Shown here: positions 1 to 8,442 of the stretch, piece by piece
Layout of the letters: each line of letters opens with the position of its first letter
Position numbering within the stretch: position 1 is the stretch's first letter
Assembly: GCA_934149515.1 (NCBI GenBank)
Contig: CAKPFD010000001.1
Coordinates: forward strand, 62,001-126,000
Direction of reading: 5' to 3'
DNA length: 64,000 bases
Source: an uncultured Bacilli bacterium
GTDB lineage: Bacteria; Bacillota_I; Bacilli_A; RF39; UBA660
Notes under the pieces: model-generated
Seen by the model: the letters and a program-made list of their open reading frames with translations, nothing else
The model's database searches: none
What the model was told of the DNA's origin: nothing
Position numbers and translations under genes: made by a program

Positions 1-1255
1 CACCAAATTCTGTCCCAATTTTAGGAAATGATTCATTTGTTAATTTTCTGCATAAATACATAGCAATTTGTCTAGGAAATGCAATATTACTACTTCTTTT
101 TTTAGAACGAATATCTTCAACACTAATTTGAAAATATTCAGAAACAATTTTCTGTATTCTAGCAATATCATTTTTTTCACTAATTCCCCTATTAATAAAG
201 TCTTTTAATGCTTCAATTGCTAGGTTTAGTTCAATTTTTGCTCCTCCCATAATAGTTGAATAAGCCACGAGTCGTGTAATAGAACCTTCTAATTGTCTAA
301 CATCACTCCCAATATTAGAAGCAATATATTCAATAACATCATCTGGAATATCAGTTTCAAAATTCCCTGCTGCTATTTTTTTCCTTAGAATTTCTTTTCT
401 TAAATCAAAATCAGGTGGATAAATATTGACTGTTAATCCCCAACAAAACCTTGTTCTTAACCGCTCTTCTAATAATTTTAAATCATTTGGGGAGCGATCA
501 GAAGAGATGATAATTTGTTTGCTATCATTATATAAATTAGTAAAGGTGTGGAAAAATTCTTGTTGTGTTTGTGTTGCCCCTCCTAAAAATTGAATATCAT
601 CGATTATTAGAACATCAATATTACGATATTTATTTTTGAAAAAGTCAACATAATTGAAATTGGTTCCATTTGCATCTTTCTTATTAATTCCAACAAAATC
701 ATCTCTAAATTGATCACTTGTAACATATAAAACTTTTCGATTGGAATTTTCCACAATATAATTACCTATTGCATGCATTAAATGTGTTTTACCAAGTCCA
801 CTATTACCATAAATAAAAAGTGGATTATACATTTTACCAGGATTTTCTGCAACCGATAGTGCTGCAGCTTGTGCAAATTTATTACTATTACCAACGATAA
901 AATTAGAAAATGTATATTTTTTATTAAGATTTGATTTTTCTTTAAAAGTTTTTGGGACTCCTACTTCTATTTCTTCTACTTCCTTTTGTTTTAAATCCTT
1001 TTCAGTTAGTTCTTCTGGCAATAAAAATTCTAATTCAAAATTTGTTCCAGTAACCTTATTTAATGCTTCTTGAATTAAAGTGCTGTAATTATCAGATAAG
1101 TGTTTTTTATGAATTGACATTGGTACACTTATCATTGCTACCCCATCTTTTAACTGTTTTAAAGAAACATCACTGAACCATGTTGTAAAAGCCAAAGAAG
1201 ATAGTTCGTCTTTTATTTCATTTAATACATTTGTCCATAGGACATCAACATTCAA
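1..1255 (-). CDS. dnaA: Chromosomal replication initiator DnaA (3' end cut by window edge)
   Basis: Initiates replication by binding DnaA boxes and melting oriC. About 418 residues are visible. Domain I is at the N terminus, the Walker A motif GNSGLGKT and Walker B LLIIDD-type motif (VLIIDDIQF) mark the AAA+ domain, and the domain IV DNA-binding region runs off the window just before its signature ends. A minus-strand GGGGAG abuts an ATG at 1264 with no spacing. The in-frame TTG at 1255 lies 9 nt after it and gives the family-like N terminus MNVDVLW, so I prefer TTG. The gene is divergent from rpmH across an oriC-like spacer, as in Bacillus subtilis. A TATAAT on the minus strand (1298-1293) sits beside a DnaA box, consistent with autoregulation (inference). 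Confidence 0.95.
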   Translation of the reverse strand, partial: MNVDVLWTNVLNEIKDELSSLAFTTWFSDVSLKQLKDGVAMISVPMSIHKKHLSDNYSTLIQEALNKVTGTNFELEFLLPEELTEKDLKQKEVEEIEVGVPKTFKEKSNLNKKYTFSNFIVGNSNKFAQAAALSVAENPGKMYNPLFIYGNSGLGKTHLMHAIGNYIVENSNRKVLYVTSDQFRDDFVGINKKDANGTNFNYVDFFKNKYRNIDVLIIDDIQFLGGATQTQQEFFHTFTNLYNDSKQIIISSDRSPNDLKLLEERLRTRFCWGLTVNIYPPDFDLRKEILRKKIAAGNFETDIPDDVIEYIASNIGSDVRQLEGSITRLVAYSTIMGGAKIELNLAIEALKDFINRGISEKNDIARIQKIVSEYFQISVEDIRSKKRSSNIAFPRQIAMYLCRKLTNESFPKIGTEFG

Positions 1256-1264
1256 CGTTACCAT

Positions 1265-1500
1265 CTCCCCACTTCACTTACTAAAATGTACCATTATAAT
1301 ACTCTAAATCTGTGGAAAAGAAAATACTAAAAATGACTCAAAAAAGTTTTCCACAAGATTTCAACAGACTTTTCCACAATCAAAATATAATAATAGCAAC
1401 AAAAAACAGAGTTTTCCACATTTTCCACAGTTTTAAAATCCACAAGTGCATAAATGTTTTCCACAAGCTGTGAATTCTGTGGAAAACTTTAAAAATTGAA
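1265..1500. other. oriC-like region with seven TTTTCCACA DnaA boxes
   Basis: The dnaA-rpmH spacer contains seven identical 9-mers TTTTCCACA or their complement. Plus-oriented copies are at 1347-1355, 1370-1378, 1412-1420, 1421-1429 and 1457-1465. Minus-oriented copies are at 1311-1319 and 1478-1486. Two copies are directly abutting (1412-1429). All differ from the common TTATCCACA at position 3 only. Flanking sequence is strongly A+T-rich (about 1490-1610). In B. subtilis the box clusters upstream of dnaA form part of the bipartite origin; the second half (dnaA-dnaN) would lie outside this window. Confidence 0.8.
1293..1319 (-). promoter_or_regulatory. Probable dnaA promoter with overlapping DnaA box
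   Basis: The minus strand carries a perfect TATAAT (plus positions 1293-1298) about 30 nt upstream of the dnaA start. No good -35 is present. The place where one would sit overlaps the TTTTCCACA box at 1311-1319, which would let DnaA repress its own promoter. Confidence 0.5.
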
Positions 1501-1611
1501 AAACCAATATTTATAGTACGAATAAATTTTGAAAATAGCAAGCGGAAAAAAGAAAAATGGAAGATTTCTTTATTGAAAAACCAAATTTAATTTAAGAAAA
1601 GAGAAATTTGC

Positions 1612-1641
1612 TTGACAAACAAAAAAAATTACGATTATAAT
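1612..1641 (+). promoter_or_regulatory. rpmH promoter
   Basis: Consensus TTGACA (1612-1617), an 18-nt spacer and TATAAT (1636-1641) lie about 30 nt upstream of the L34 start. The ribosome-binding site GGAGGTGG (1660-1667) follows. This is one of the few perfect sigma-A type matches in the window. Confidence 0.85.
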
Positions 1642-1672
1642 AATGTAGATTTTATGTCTGGAGGTGGAAGCA

Positions 1673-1801
1673 ATGAAAAGAACATATCAACCAAATAAAA
1701 GAAGAAGAGCAAAAAAACATGGGTTCTTCGCACGTAAGAATGCACAAGGAAATATTCTAAATAGTCGTCGTCAAAAAGGTCGTAAAGAATTAGTAAAATA
1801 A
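1673..1801 (+). CDS. rpmH: 50S ribosomal protein L34
   Basis: A 42-residue, strongly basic protein of the large ribosomal subunit. It begins [12 protein letters not shown] and contains HGFFARK, the family signature, and it has the usual length for L34. The start has a GGAGG 8 nt upstream. It lies between oriC and rnpA, the near-universal position for rpmH, and is followed by its own strong terminator, so rnpA is probably expressed by readthrough or from a weaker promoter. Confidence 0.97.
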   Translation: MKRTYQPNKRRRAKKHGFFARKNAQGNILNSRRQKGRKELVK

Positions 1802-1803
1802 TT

Positions 1804-1827
1804 CCACTGTTTTTACAGTGGTTTTTT
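1804..1827 (+). terminator. Intrinsic terminator after rpmH
   Basis: A perfect 7-bp stem CCACTGT/ACAGTGG with a TTTT loop is followed by six T residues. Confidence 0.9.
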
Positions 1828-1862
1828 ACTGATTATAAACTAAATTCTAAGGATGAAGCAAA

Positions 1863-2219
1863 ATGAACAAAAAATACATTATCAAGCAAACACAAGTATT
1901 TAATGAAATGATTGCGACTTGTGCAAAAGTTGCTAATAAAAATTATATAGTTTTTTATCGCTTAAATGCTTTTAAATATAATCGTTATGGTATATCTGTA
2001 GGTAAAAAAATAGGTCATGCAGTAGTAAGAAATAAATTAAAAAGGCAAGTAAGAGCGATTCTTTCTTCTTATCAAAAAGACTATTCATTTGGAGTTGATT
2101 GTATTATAATGATAAGAAAGAGTTGTATAATGACTGACTTTCCTATGATGAAAAAACAATTATTTCAACTTTTAAATGAAATGAAGGAGAAAATATATGA
2201 ATCAAAAGAAAACAAATAA
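1863..2219 (+). CDS. rnpA: Ribonuclease P protein component
   Basis: Protein subunit of RNase P, which removes 5' leaders from precursor tRNAs together with the catalytic RNA. It has 118 residues, typical length, and contains the basic RNR-type RNA-binding stretch (VVRNKLKRQVRAIL, about residues 54-67). The start follows AAGGATG. Its 3' end overlaps the yidC start by 23 nt, so the two are co-translated in the usual rpmH-rnpA-yidC arrangement. Confidence 0.96.
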   Translation: MNKKYIIKQTQVFNEMIATCAKVANKNYIVFYRLNAFKYNRYGISVGKKIGHAVVRNKLKRQVRAILSSYQKDYSFGVDCIIMIRKSCIMTDFPMMKKQLFQLLNEMKEKIYESKENK

Positions 2220-3138
2220 AAATAAGAAAAAATGGTTAATAGTATTAGCAGCTATCTTATTATTGACAGGATGTCAAACTACTTTAACAGATAAAGATAA
2301 GAAAGCAGTAAAAAACCCAGAAACAGGTCAATCATTAACGAAAAATATTTTATGTCAACCAACAAATAAAAAAACAATTGAAATTTATCAAAAAAATGGT
2401 GTAAAAATAGAAAAGCTCCCAAAATGTAGTGAATTTAAAATTAATTCTGGAAAATATGAAGGTTTATGGACAAGCATTTTTGTCAAACCACTTGCTTACT
2501 TTATCTTATTATTAGGAGATAAAGTTGGAAGTTTTGCAATTAGTATCATTATTATAACAATTCTAATTCGCTTAATATGTTATCCTTTTACGAAAAAAAT
2601 GGTGTTACAATCAGAAATGATGAAACAAGCCAGTCCTGAACTAGAAAGAATCAGAAAAAAATATGAAAATAAAACAGATCAAGAATCTATTATGAAACAA
2701 AATCAAGAGATGTTAATGGTTTACAAAAAATACAACTTTAATCCATTGAGTAGCTGTTTAATCTCATTCATTCAATTACCACTTTTCTTTGCTTTCCTAG
2801 AAGCAATAAATAGAGTACCAGCAATTTTTGAAGAAAAGTTTATTGGATTCCAACTAGGTACAACGCCAATGGTTGGTTTTGGAACGTCTACATTTTATGT
2901 ATATATTTTATTAATGATTATAATGGCTCTAACAACAGTGATGACTTTTAAAATGTCTAATACCAATTCAGATCCATCTACTAAAATGATGCCATTCATG
3001 CTAACAGGAATGATAATTATTACTGGATTAGTTATGCCATCTGCTCTAGGAATCTATTGGACAGTTGGTAATATCTTTACAATTTTGCAAAACATAATCG
3101 TAAAGAAAGGAATGGAAAAGAGAAATGGAAAAGCATAA
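2197..3138 (+). CDS. yidC: Membrane protein insertase YidC/SpoIIIJ (lipoprotein)
   Basis: Inserts and folds proteins into the cytoplasmic membrane, alone or with SecYEG. It has 313 residues with a positively charged N terminus, a hydrophobic segment and a lipobox LLTGC (Cys at about residue 26), as in SpoIIIJ. The conserved arginine of the first core helix is seen in ITILIRLICYP, and the 60KD_IMP domain spans about residues 85-305. About 60 residues between the lipobox and the core are unusual in containing two cysteines. In spore formers the SpoIIIJ-type paralog is also needed for forespore sigma-G activity. It is followed by jag with a 14-nt overlap. Confidence 0.95.
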   Translation: MNQKKTNKNKKKWLIVLAAILLLTGCQTTLTDKDKKAVKNPETGQSLTKNILCQPTNKKTIEIYQKNGVKIEKLPKCSEFKINSGKYEGLWTSIFVKPLAYFILLLGDKVGSFAISIIIITILIRLICYPFTKKMVLQSEMMKQASPELERIRKKYENKTDQESIMKQNQEMLMVYKKYNFNPLSSCLISFIQLPLFFAFLEAINRVPAIFEEKFIGFQLGTTPMVGFGTSTFYVYILLMIIMALTTVMTFKMSNTNSDPSTKMMPFMLTGMIIITGLVMPSALGIYWTVGNIFTILQNIIVKKGMEKRNGKA

Positions 3139-3733
3139 ATATAGTGGAAAAACGTTAGAAGATGCTATTTCTAAAGCAACACTTGATTTACAAGAAGAAA
3201 AAGATAATTTAATTATTAAAACAATAGAAGAAAAAAGAACACTTTTAACAAAAAAAGTAGAAATAGAAGTAATCGAAAAAAGAAATATAAAAGATGAAAT
3301 AAAAAGGATATTACTAGATTTGTTATATAATATGGGATTTAAAGCGGAAATAGAAGTTCAGATGAAAGAACAAATACCACTTTATCGAATCTATTCTAAT
3401 AATGATGCTTTATTAATTGGTAAAAATGGTCGTAATTTAAATGCTTTATCTCATATTGTCAGTCAAATGTTAAAAAAAGAAATAGGAACTAATTATAAAT
3501 TTTTAATAGATGTGAGTGATTATAAAGAAAATAATGACAAACATTTGGAATATTTAGCAAAAAAATTAGCCAAAGAGGTTGCTACAACCAAAATAGAAGT
3601 AAAAATGGATTCTATGAATTCTTATCAAAGAAGAGTAATTCACAATACTTTATCTAATCATAAATATGTATATACAGAAAGTGTTGGTGAAGAACCAAAT
3701 CGTGCTGTTGTTATAAAACCAAGAGAAGATTAG
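3125..3733 (+). CDS. jag: RNA-binding protein Jag/KhpB
   Basis: Jag_N-KH-R3H protein of 202 residues. The Jag_N module is at residues 1-50 (KYSGKTLEDAI), a type II KH domain has LIGKNGRNLNAL at about 97-108, and an R3H domain near 165-200 has RRVIHNTL and EEPNRAVVI. KhpB with KhpA binds RNA and affects cell elongation and division in Gram-positives. It overlaps yidC by 14 nt, reproducing the spoIIIJ-jag pair. Confidence 0.95.
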   Translation: MEKHKYSGKTLEDAISKATLDLQEEKDNLIIKTIEEKRTLLTKKVEIEVIEKRNIKDEIKRILLDLLYNMGFKAEIEVQMKEQIPLYRIYSNNDALLIGKNGRNLNALSHIVSQMLKKEIGTNYKFLIDVSDYKENNDKHLEYLAKKLAKEVATTKIEVKMDSMNSYQRRVIHNTLSNHKYVYTESVGEEPNRAVVIKPRED

Positions 3734-3746
3734 TTCTTCTTTTTTC
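3724..3746 (+). terminator. Weak intrinsic terminator after jag
   Basis: A 6-bp stem AGAAGA/TCTTCT with loop TTAGT overlaps the jag stop and runs into a T-rich tract. The stem is short and A+T-rich, so efficiency is uncertain. Confidence 0.5.
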
Positions 3747-3774
3747 TTTACATTAAAATAATTTGTATTATAAT
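3747..3774 (+). promoter_or_regulatory. Promoter for the 3805 gene-mnmE-mnmG-rsmG operon
   Basis: TTTACA (3747-3752), a 16-nt spacer and TATAAT (3769-3774) lie about 30 nt before the start of the hypothetical gene that leads the mnmE operon. Confidence 0.7.
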
Positions 3775-3804
3775 AAACTAGAAAAGTTATAGGAAGTGAT
3801 TACC

Positions 3805-4482
3805 GTGGAAAAATCGACATTGACTCAAAAAAAAGAAGTTTTATCTCAATTACAACAAGAAAATGCTATTTCCTTAAAAGAACTAGAAAAAAATTCGCAA
3901 GTTCAAGCATATTTACAAGAGCAAAAACGGCAAGTGAAATTACAACAGTACGCCAAAGAATTTGAACGATTAGAAGAAGGCTATGATGGTACTATTTTTC
4001 AAACAGAAGAATGTATTGAAAAAAAGCAATATAATTTAGATGAAATTGTAGCAATGATTATTGAAATGAAAGTAATAAACAACATGGAATGTAAAACTTC
4101 TATAGAAGAAGTAAATGCTTATATAAATCATGCTAAAACAATTCTTCACGATAGAAAATATTATGAACAGGATAGACCAATTAGAAAATTATTAGACTTA
4201 GAAATATATCCAAATCCACAAGATTATTATCAACTGCAATGTCTACCACCTAAATTTGATCATGAGTCATGGGAAAAACTTCCAATGAGCTCTTATATTA
4301 AATATGATTGCACATCAACAGAATTCAAATTAAAAAAATTATATCCATCTATTCTTTCAGCACAAATGTTCAATGCACGTGAAACAGAAGCTTTTTGTAA
4401 TAAGACAGCACATCAACTTTTAGGAATTAATATATCTGATTCCAATCTAAAAAAATTAATAAAAGAGGTTAGTAATGAATAA
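3805..4482 (+). CDS. Hypothetical protein leading the mnmE operon
   Basis: I do not recognise this 225-residue protein. The N-terminal 60 residues are charged and probably helical or coiled-coil (KELEKNSQVQ region). The rest is mixed and includes a cluster YPNPQDYYQLQCLPPKFDHE at about 135-155. No signal peptide or membrane segment is visible. Two GTG codons are possible. The one at 3796 lies inside AGGAAGTGA, so the one at 3805, about 10 nt after AGGA, is preferred. Its end overlaps mnmE by 8 nt, so it is translationally coupled to the tRNA-modification genes. B. subtilis has no gene at this position between jag and mnmE, so it is a lineage-specific addition. Confidence 0.8.
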   Translation: MEKSTLTQKKEVLSQLQQENAISLKELEKNSQVQAYLQEQKRQVKLQQYAKEFERLEEGYDGTIFQTEECIEKKQYNLDEIVAMIIEMKVINNMECKTSIEEVNAYINHAKTILHDRKYYEQDRPIRKLLDLEIYPNPQDYYQLQCLPPKFDHESWEKLPMSSYIKYDCTSTEFKLKKLYPSILSAQMFNARETEAFCNKTAHQLLGINISDSNLKKLIKEVSNE

Positions 4483-5848
4483 AGAAAATGATACAATTGT
4501 TGCAATTTCAACAAAATTAGGAAAAAGCGCTATTTCAATTATAAGAGTCAGTGGTCCTGATGCCATATCTCTTGTAAACCAATTATTTAAAAAAGGAAAA
4601 GATTTAACAAAAGTACCAACACATACCATTCATTATGGATATATATATGATAATGATCAACCAATAGATGAAGTACTTGTCACAATTATGAAAGCACCAA
4701 AAACGTTTACAAGAGAAGATGTGGTTGAAATCAATTGCCATGGTGGTTTGAGTACAACACTAAAAATATTTGAACAACTACAGTTAATTGGTGCCAGAGT
4801 AGCAGATCCAGGTGAATTCACAAAACGTGCTTATCTTAATGGTAGAATAGATTTAACTCAAGCAGAAGCTGTCATGGATTTAATTGAAAGTAAAAGTGAT
4901 CAAGCCAGAAAAATGGCTTTATCTTCTTTGGAAGGTAACCTAAAAAATTATATTATAAATTTTCGAAATCAATTAAAACACGTCTTAGCAAATATTGAAG
5001 TAAACATTGATTATCCAGAATATTATGATATTGCTGAAGTAACATACCAAGAAATAAAGGATTTAATAGCAAATTTACAACCAAAATTACAAGATTTAAT
5101 TACACGTTCTGAAGAAATGTTAACAATAAAAAATGGAATTAAAACAGTCATTGTCGGAAGACCAAATGTTGGTAAAAGTAGTATATTAAATGCTTTGTTA
5201 AATCAAGATAAAGCTATCGTCACAGATATCGAAGGAACAACAAGAGATATCGTTGAAGGAAATATTATCGTTGATGGCATAGAATTAAATTTAATTGATA
5301 CAGCAGGAATCCGTAATACAGATAATCTAGTTGAAAAAATTGGTGTAGAAAAAAGTTTATCGCTTCTTGAGGATGCAGATTTAGTAATTGCTGTTTTAAA
5401 TAGTAGTGAACCTTTAATTCAAGAAGATGAAACGATTTTACAAAAATTAAAAGAAAATAATAAAACGACAATTCTTGTGTTAAATAAAAATGATTTACCA
5501 CAAAAGTTAGAACGTAATACCTTAGATTTTCCAAATATTGTAAGTACAAATACGAACAGTATAGAAGGAATTGAACCATTAAAACAACAAATAAAAACAC
5601 TATTTTCAAAAGAACAACTAACAGAAAAAGACTATACCTATTTAGCTAGTACTAGACAATTAACATTAGCTAAAAAGGCTTATATAAGTCTTCAACAAGC
5701 CAAAAAATCTTTAATAGAAAATCAACCGATTGATATCATTGAAATTGATTTAAAAGAAGTTATGGACATATTAGGAAATATTATTGGAGATAGTTATGAT
5801 GAACAATTATTAGATGAATTATTTGCTAATTTTTGTGTCGGAAAATAG
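4475..5848 (+). CDS. mnmE: tRNA uridine-5-carboxymethylaminomethyl(34) synthesis GTPase MnmE
   Basis: With MnmG it forms cmnm5 at the wobble uridine of certain tRNAs. It has 457 residues, full length. The N-terminal folate-binding TrmE domain is at 1-120. The GTPase domain is in the middle with GRPNVGKS (about 227), the G2/G3 region EGTTRD and DTAGIR, and NKND. The C terminus is FCVGK with the conserved cysteine. It overlaps both neighbours and belongs to the standard mnmE-mnmG-rsmG operon. Confidence 0.97.
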   Translation: MNKENDTIVAISTKLGKSAISIIRVSGPDAISLVNQLFKKGKDLTKVPTHTIHYGYIYDNDQPIDEVLVTIMKAPKTFTREDVVEINCHGGLSTTLKIFEQLQLIGARVADPGEFTKRAYLNGRIDLTQAEAVMDLIESKSDQARKMALSSLEGNLKNYIINFRNQLKHVLANIEVNIDYPEYYDIAEVTYQEIKDLIANLQPKLQDLITRSEEMLTIKNGIKTVIVGRPNVGKSSILNALLNQDKAIVTDIEGTTRDIVEGNIIVDGIELNLIDTAGIRNTDNLVEKIGVEKSLSLLEDADLVIAVLNSSEPLIQEDETILQKLKENNKTTILVLNKNDLPQKLERNTLDFPNIVSTNTNSIEGIEPLKQQIKTLFSKEQLTEKDYTYLASTRQLTLAKKAYISLQQAKKSLIENQPIDIIEIDLKEVMDILGNIIGDSYDEQLLDELFANFCVGK

Positions 5849-5862
5849 AAAGAAGGAAAAAT

Positions 5863-7722
5863 ATGGAAAACTATGAAATTATTGTCGTAGGTGGTGGCCA
5901 TGCTGGCTGTGAAGCAGCATTAGCATCTGCTAGAATGCATCATAAAACCTTATTAGTAACTGGAAATATTAACAATATAGCAGATATGCCATGTAATCCA
6001 TCTATTGGAGGACCAGCTAAAGGAATCGTTGTAAGAGAAATTGATGCTTTAGGTGGAGAAATGGCCAACAATACCGATAAAAGTGCCCTTCAAATGAAAT
6101 TATTAAATACCAAAAAAGGGCCAGCCGTTCAAGCATTACGTGCACAAGCTGATAAAGTAATGTATAAACAACAAATGTTAAAAACATTACAAAATCAAGA
6201 AAATCTTACAATTTTAGAAGCATTAGTTGAAGATTTAGTAGTAGAAGATAATACAATCAAAGGGATTATTTTAAACACAAAAGAGACAATTGCTTGTCAA
6301 GCAGTTATTTTAACAACAGGTACTTATCTAAGAAGTTCTATCTTAGTAGGAAGCATGAAAAAAAGCGAAGGACCTCATGGAGAAAAACCAAGTAAGTTTT
6401 TAAGTACTAATTTAGCAAAACTAGGATTTCACATTTTGCGTCTAAAAACTGGAACACCACCACGATTAGATAAAGCAACGATTGATTTTTCTAAAACAAG
6501 TATAGAACCAGGTTCAACAGAAGATTTGACATTTTCTTACGATAATGATACCTCAACGGCTTACCAATATCAAATTCCATGTCATTTAATTTATACAAAC
6601 GAGAAAACACATGCCATTATTAAAGAAAATCTATCAAAATCAAGTATGTATGGAGGTTATGTAGAAGGTGTAGGTCCTAGATATTGTCCATCAATTGAAG
6701 ATAAAGTTGTACGTTTTAGTGATAAAGAAAGGCATCAATTATTTTTAGAACCAGAAAGTCTATCTTATGATGATATTTATCTTCAGGGTTTCTCTACCAG
6801 CATGCCTTATGATGTACAAGAAAAAATGGTTCATAGTTTAGTAGGACTAGAAAATGTTAAAATATTAAAGTATGCTTATGCCATTGAATATGATGCCATA
6901 GATGCTAAGCAAATTTATGCAACACTAGAAACAAAACTAGTAAAAGGATTATACACAGCAGGTCAAATTAATGGTACAAGTGGTTATGAAGAAGCAGCAG
7001 GGCAAGGATTATTAGCAGGAATTAATGCTGTACTTAAAATAGAACAAAAACCACCATTGATTTTAAAAAGAAATGAGTCTTATATTGGTGTATTAATTGA
7101 TGATTTGGTAACCAAAGGCGTAAAAGATCCTTATCGACTTTTAACTTCAAGAGCAGAATATCGTCTATTACTAAGAAATGATAATGCCGATATTCGTTTG
7201 CGTGAATATGGTCATAAAATCGGTTTATTAAGTGAAGAAAAATATCAACATTTCCTAAAAAAACAACAAGCCATCAAGACATTAATAACTCAATTACAAC
7301 AAACTAAAATAACAGCAAAAAAAGAAGTGAATGAATACTTAGAATCAATTAACACTAGCCCTTTAAAAGATAGTATTACACTTTATGATTTATTAAAACG
7401 TCCAGAAATCAAAATAGAAAATTTAAGCCATTTTATACCATTAGAATACAAAAAAGAAGTACTAAATACTGTGGAAATATCGGTAAAATACGAAGGTTAT
7501 ATTGCTAAAGCAAATCATGAAGCAGAAAAAATGTTACAACTAGAAAATAAAAAAATACCTGAAGATATTGACTACGGAAAGGTCCAAAATCTAGCAAGCG
7601 AAGCCCGTCAAAAACTAGAAGAAATAAAACCATTAACATTAGGTCAAGCAAGTAGAATATCTGGTGTTAATCCTTCTGATATTTCTATTCTTTCTATTTA
7701 TTTGAAAAAGGAGCAAAAGTAA
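5863..7722 (+). CDS. mnmG: tRNA uridine-5-carboxymethylaminomethyl(34) synthesis enzyme MnmG
   Basis: FAD-dependent partner of MnmE (GidA). It has 619 residues, the usual length. The FAD dinucleotide motif VGGGHAGCEAA is at about 9-19, with GidA signatures CNPSIGGPAKG and TGTYLRSSI, and a C-terminal helical domain. An upstream in-frame TTG (5833) inside mnmE is open, but the ATG at 5863 has GAAGG at 5852-5856 and gives the normal N terminus. Its stop codon directly abuts the rsmG start. Confidence 0.97.
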   Translation: MENYEIIVVGGGHAGCEAALASARMHHKTLLVTGNINNIADMPCNPSIGGPAKGIVVREIDALGGEMANNTDKSALQMKLLNTKKGPAVQALRAQADKVMYKQQMLKTLQNQENLTILEALVEDLVVEDNTIKGIILNTKETIACQAVILTTGTYLRSSILVGSMKKSEGPHGEKPSKFLSTNLAKLGFHILRLKTGTPPRLDKATIDFSKTSIEPGSTEDLTFSYDNDTSTAYQYQIPCHLIYTNEKTHAIIKENLSKSSMYGGYVEGVGPRYCPSIEDKVVRFSDKERHQLFLEPESLSYDDIYLQGFSTSMPYDVQEKMVHSLVGLENVKILKYAYAIEYDAIDAKQIYATLETKLVKGLYTAGQINGTSGYEEAAGQGLLAGINAVLKIEQKPPLILKRNESYIGVLIDDLVTKGVKDPYRLLTSRAEYRLLLRNDNADIRLREYGHKIGLLSEEKYQHFLKKQQAIKTLITQLQQTKITAKKEVNEYLESINTSPLKDSITLYDLLKRPEIKIENLSHFIPLEYKKEVLNTVEISVKYEGYIAKANHEAEKMLQLENKKIPEDIDYGKVQNLASEARQKLEEIKPLTLGQASRISGVNPSDISILSIYLKKEQK

Positions 7723-8382
7723 ATGACAGAGCAAGAATTTGTAGAAGCTGTAAAGAGTTTAAAAATAGAAGTGAAAGAAGAACAATTAAAACAATTGAAT
7801 GAATTTTATGACTATTTAATAGAAACTAATAAAAGTATGAATTTAACAAGAATTGTTGATAAGAAAGAAGTTTATTTAAAACACTTTTATGATAGTTTGA
7901 CAATCGCTAAAATATATAATTTAAATCAGCCATTAACACTAGTAGATGTAGGAACAGGAGCAGGATTTCCAGGAATTGTACTAAAAATATTTTTTCCAGA
8001 TCTTCAAATAACTTTAATTGATGCTTTACAAAAAAGAGTAAATTATCTAAAACAGGTAATAGAAAAATTAAATTTAACAAAAATAGAAGTAAAACATAAT
8101 CGAGCAGAAGAATTAATTGCAAAACAAGAAACATATGACATTGTCGTTGCAAGAGCTGTTGCTTCTTTAGAAAAATTATTACCTTGGACAATGCCGTTAG
8201 TAAACAATCATGGTGTTTTTATTGCAATGAAAGCAAATGTTGATGAAGAATTAGAAAAAGCCTATCCTATCATTCAACAAAAGCACTATATCTTAAAACA
8301 GAAAGAAATTTTCTATTTACCAAAAGAAGGAAGCAAAAGAACATTACTGCTATTTGAAAAAAAACAACAACAGAAATACTAG
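7723..8382 (+). CDS. rsmG: 16S rRNA (guanine(527)-N7)-methyltransferase RsmG
   Basis: SAM-dependent GidB methyltransferase that modifies G527 of 16S rRNA. It has 219 residues. The SAM motif VDVGTGAGFPGI (about 73-84) and the LIDALQKRVNYL acidic strand are clear. The start codon directly follows the mnmG stop, with its GGAG inside the end of mnmG. In other bacteria loss of RsmG gives low-level streptomycin resistance. Confidence 0.96.
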   Translation: MTEQEFVEAVKSLKIEVKEEQLKQLNEFYDYLIETNKSMNLTRIVDKKEVYLKHFYDSLTIAKIYNLNQPLTLVDVGTGAGFPGIVLKIFFPDLQITLIDALQKRVNYLKQVIEKLNLTKIEVKHNRAEELIAKQETYDIVVARAVASLEKLLPWTMPLVNNHGVFIAMKANVDEELEKAYPIIQQKHYILKQKEIFYLPKEGSKRTLLLFEKKQQQKY

Positions 8383-8442
8383 CTAGAAATAAAAAACAAT
8401 GATATAATGTATTATAAGATAAAGAATAAAAGGAGGTTTACC

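Noticed and set aside
5265..5609. Long open frame antisense to mnmE (and similar antisense frames within secA, rsmG, ychF and uvrB)
   Set aside because: Leucine/tyrosine/phenylalanine-rich shadows of A+T-rich coding sequence; no ribosome-binding sites and no family resemblance.
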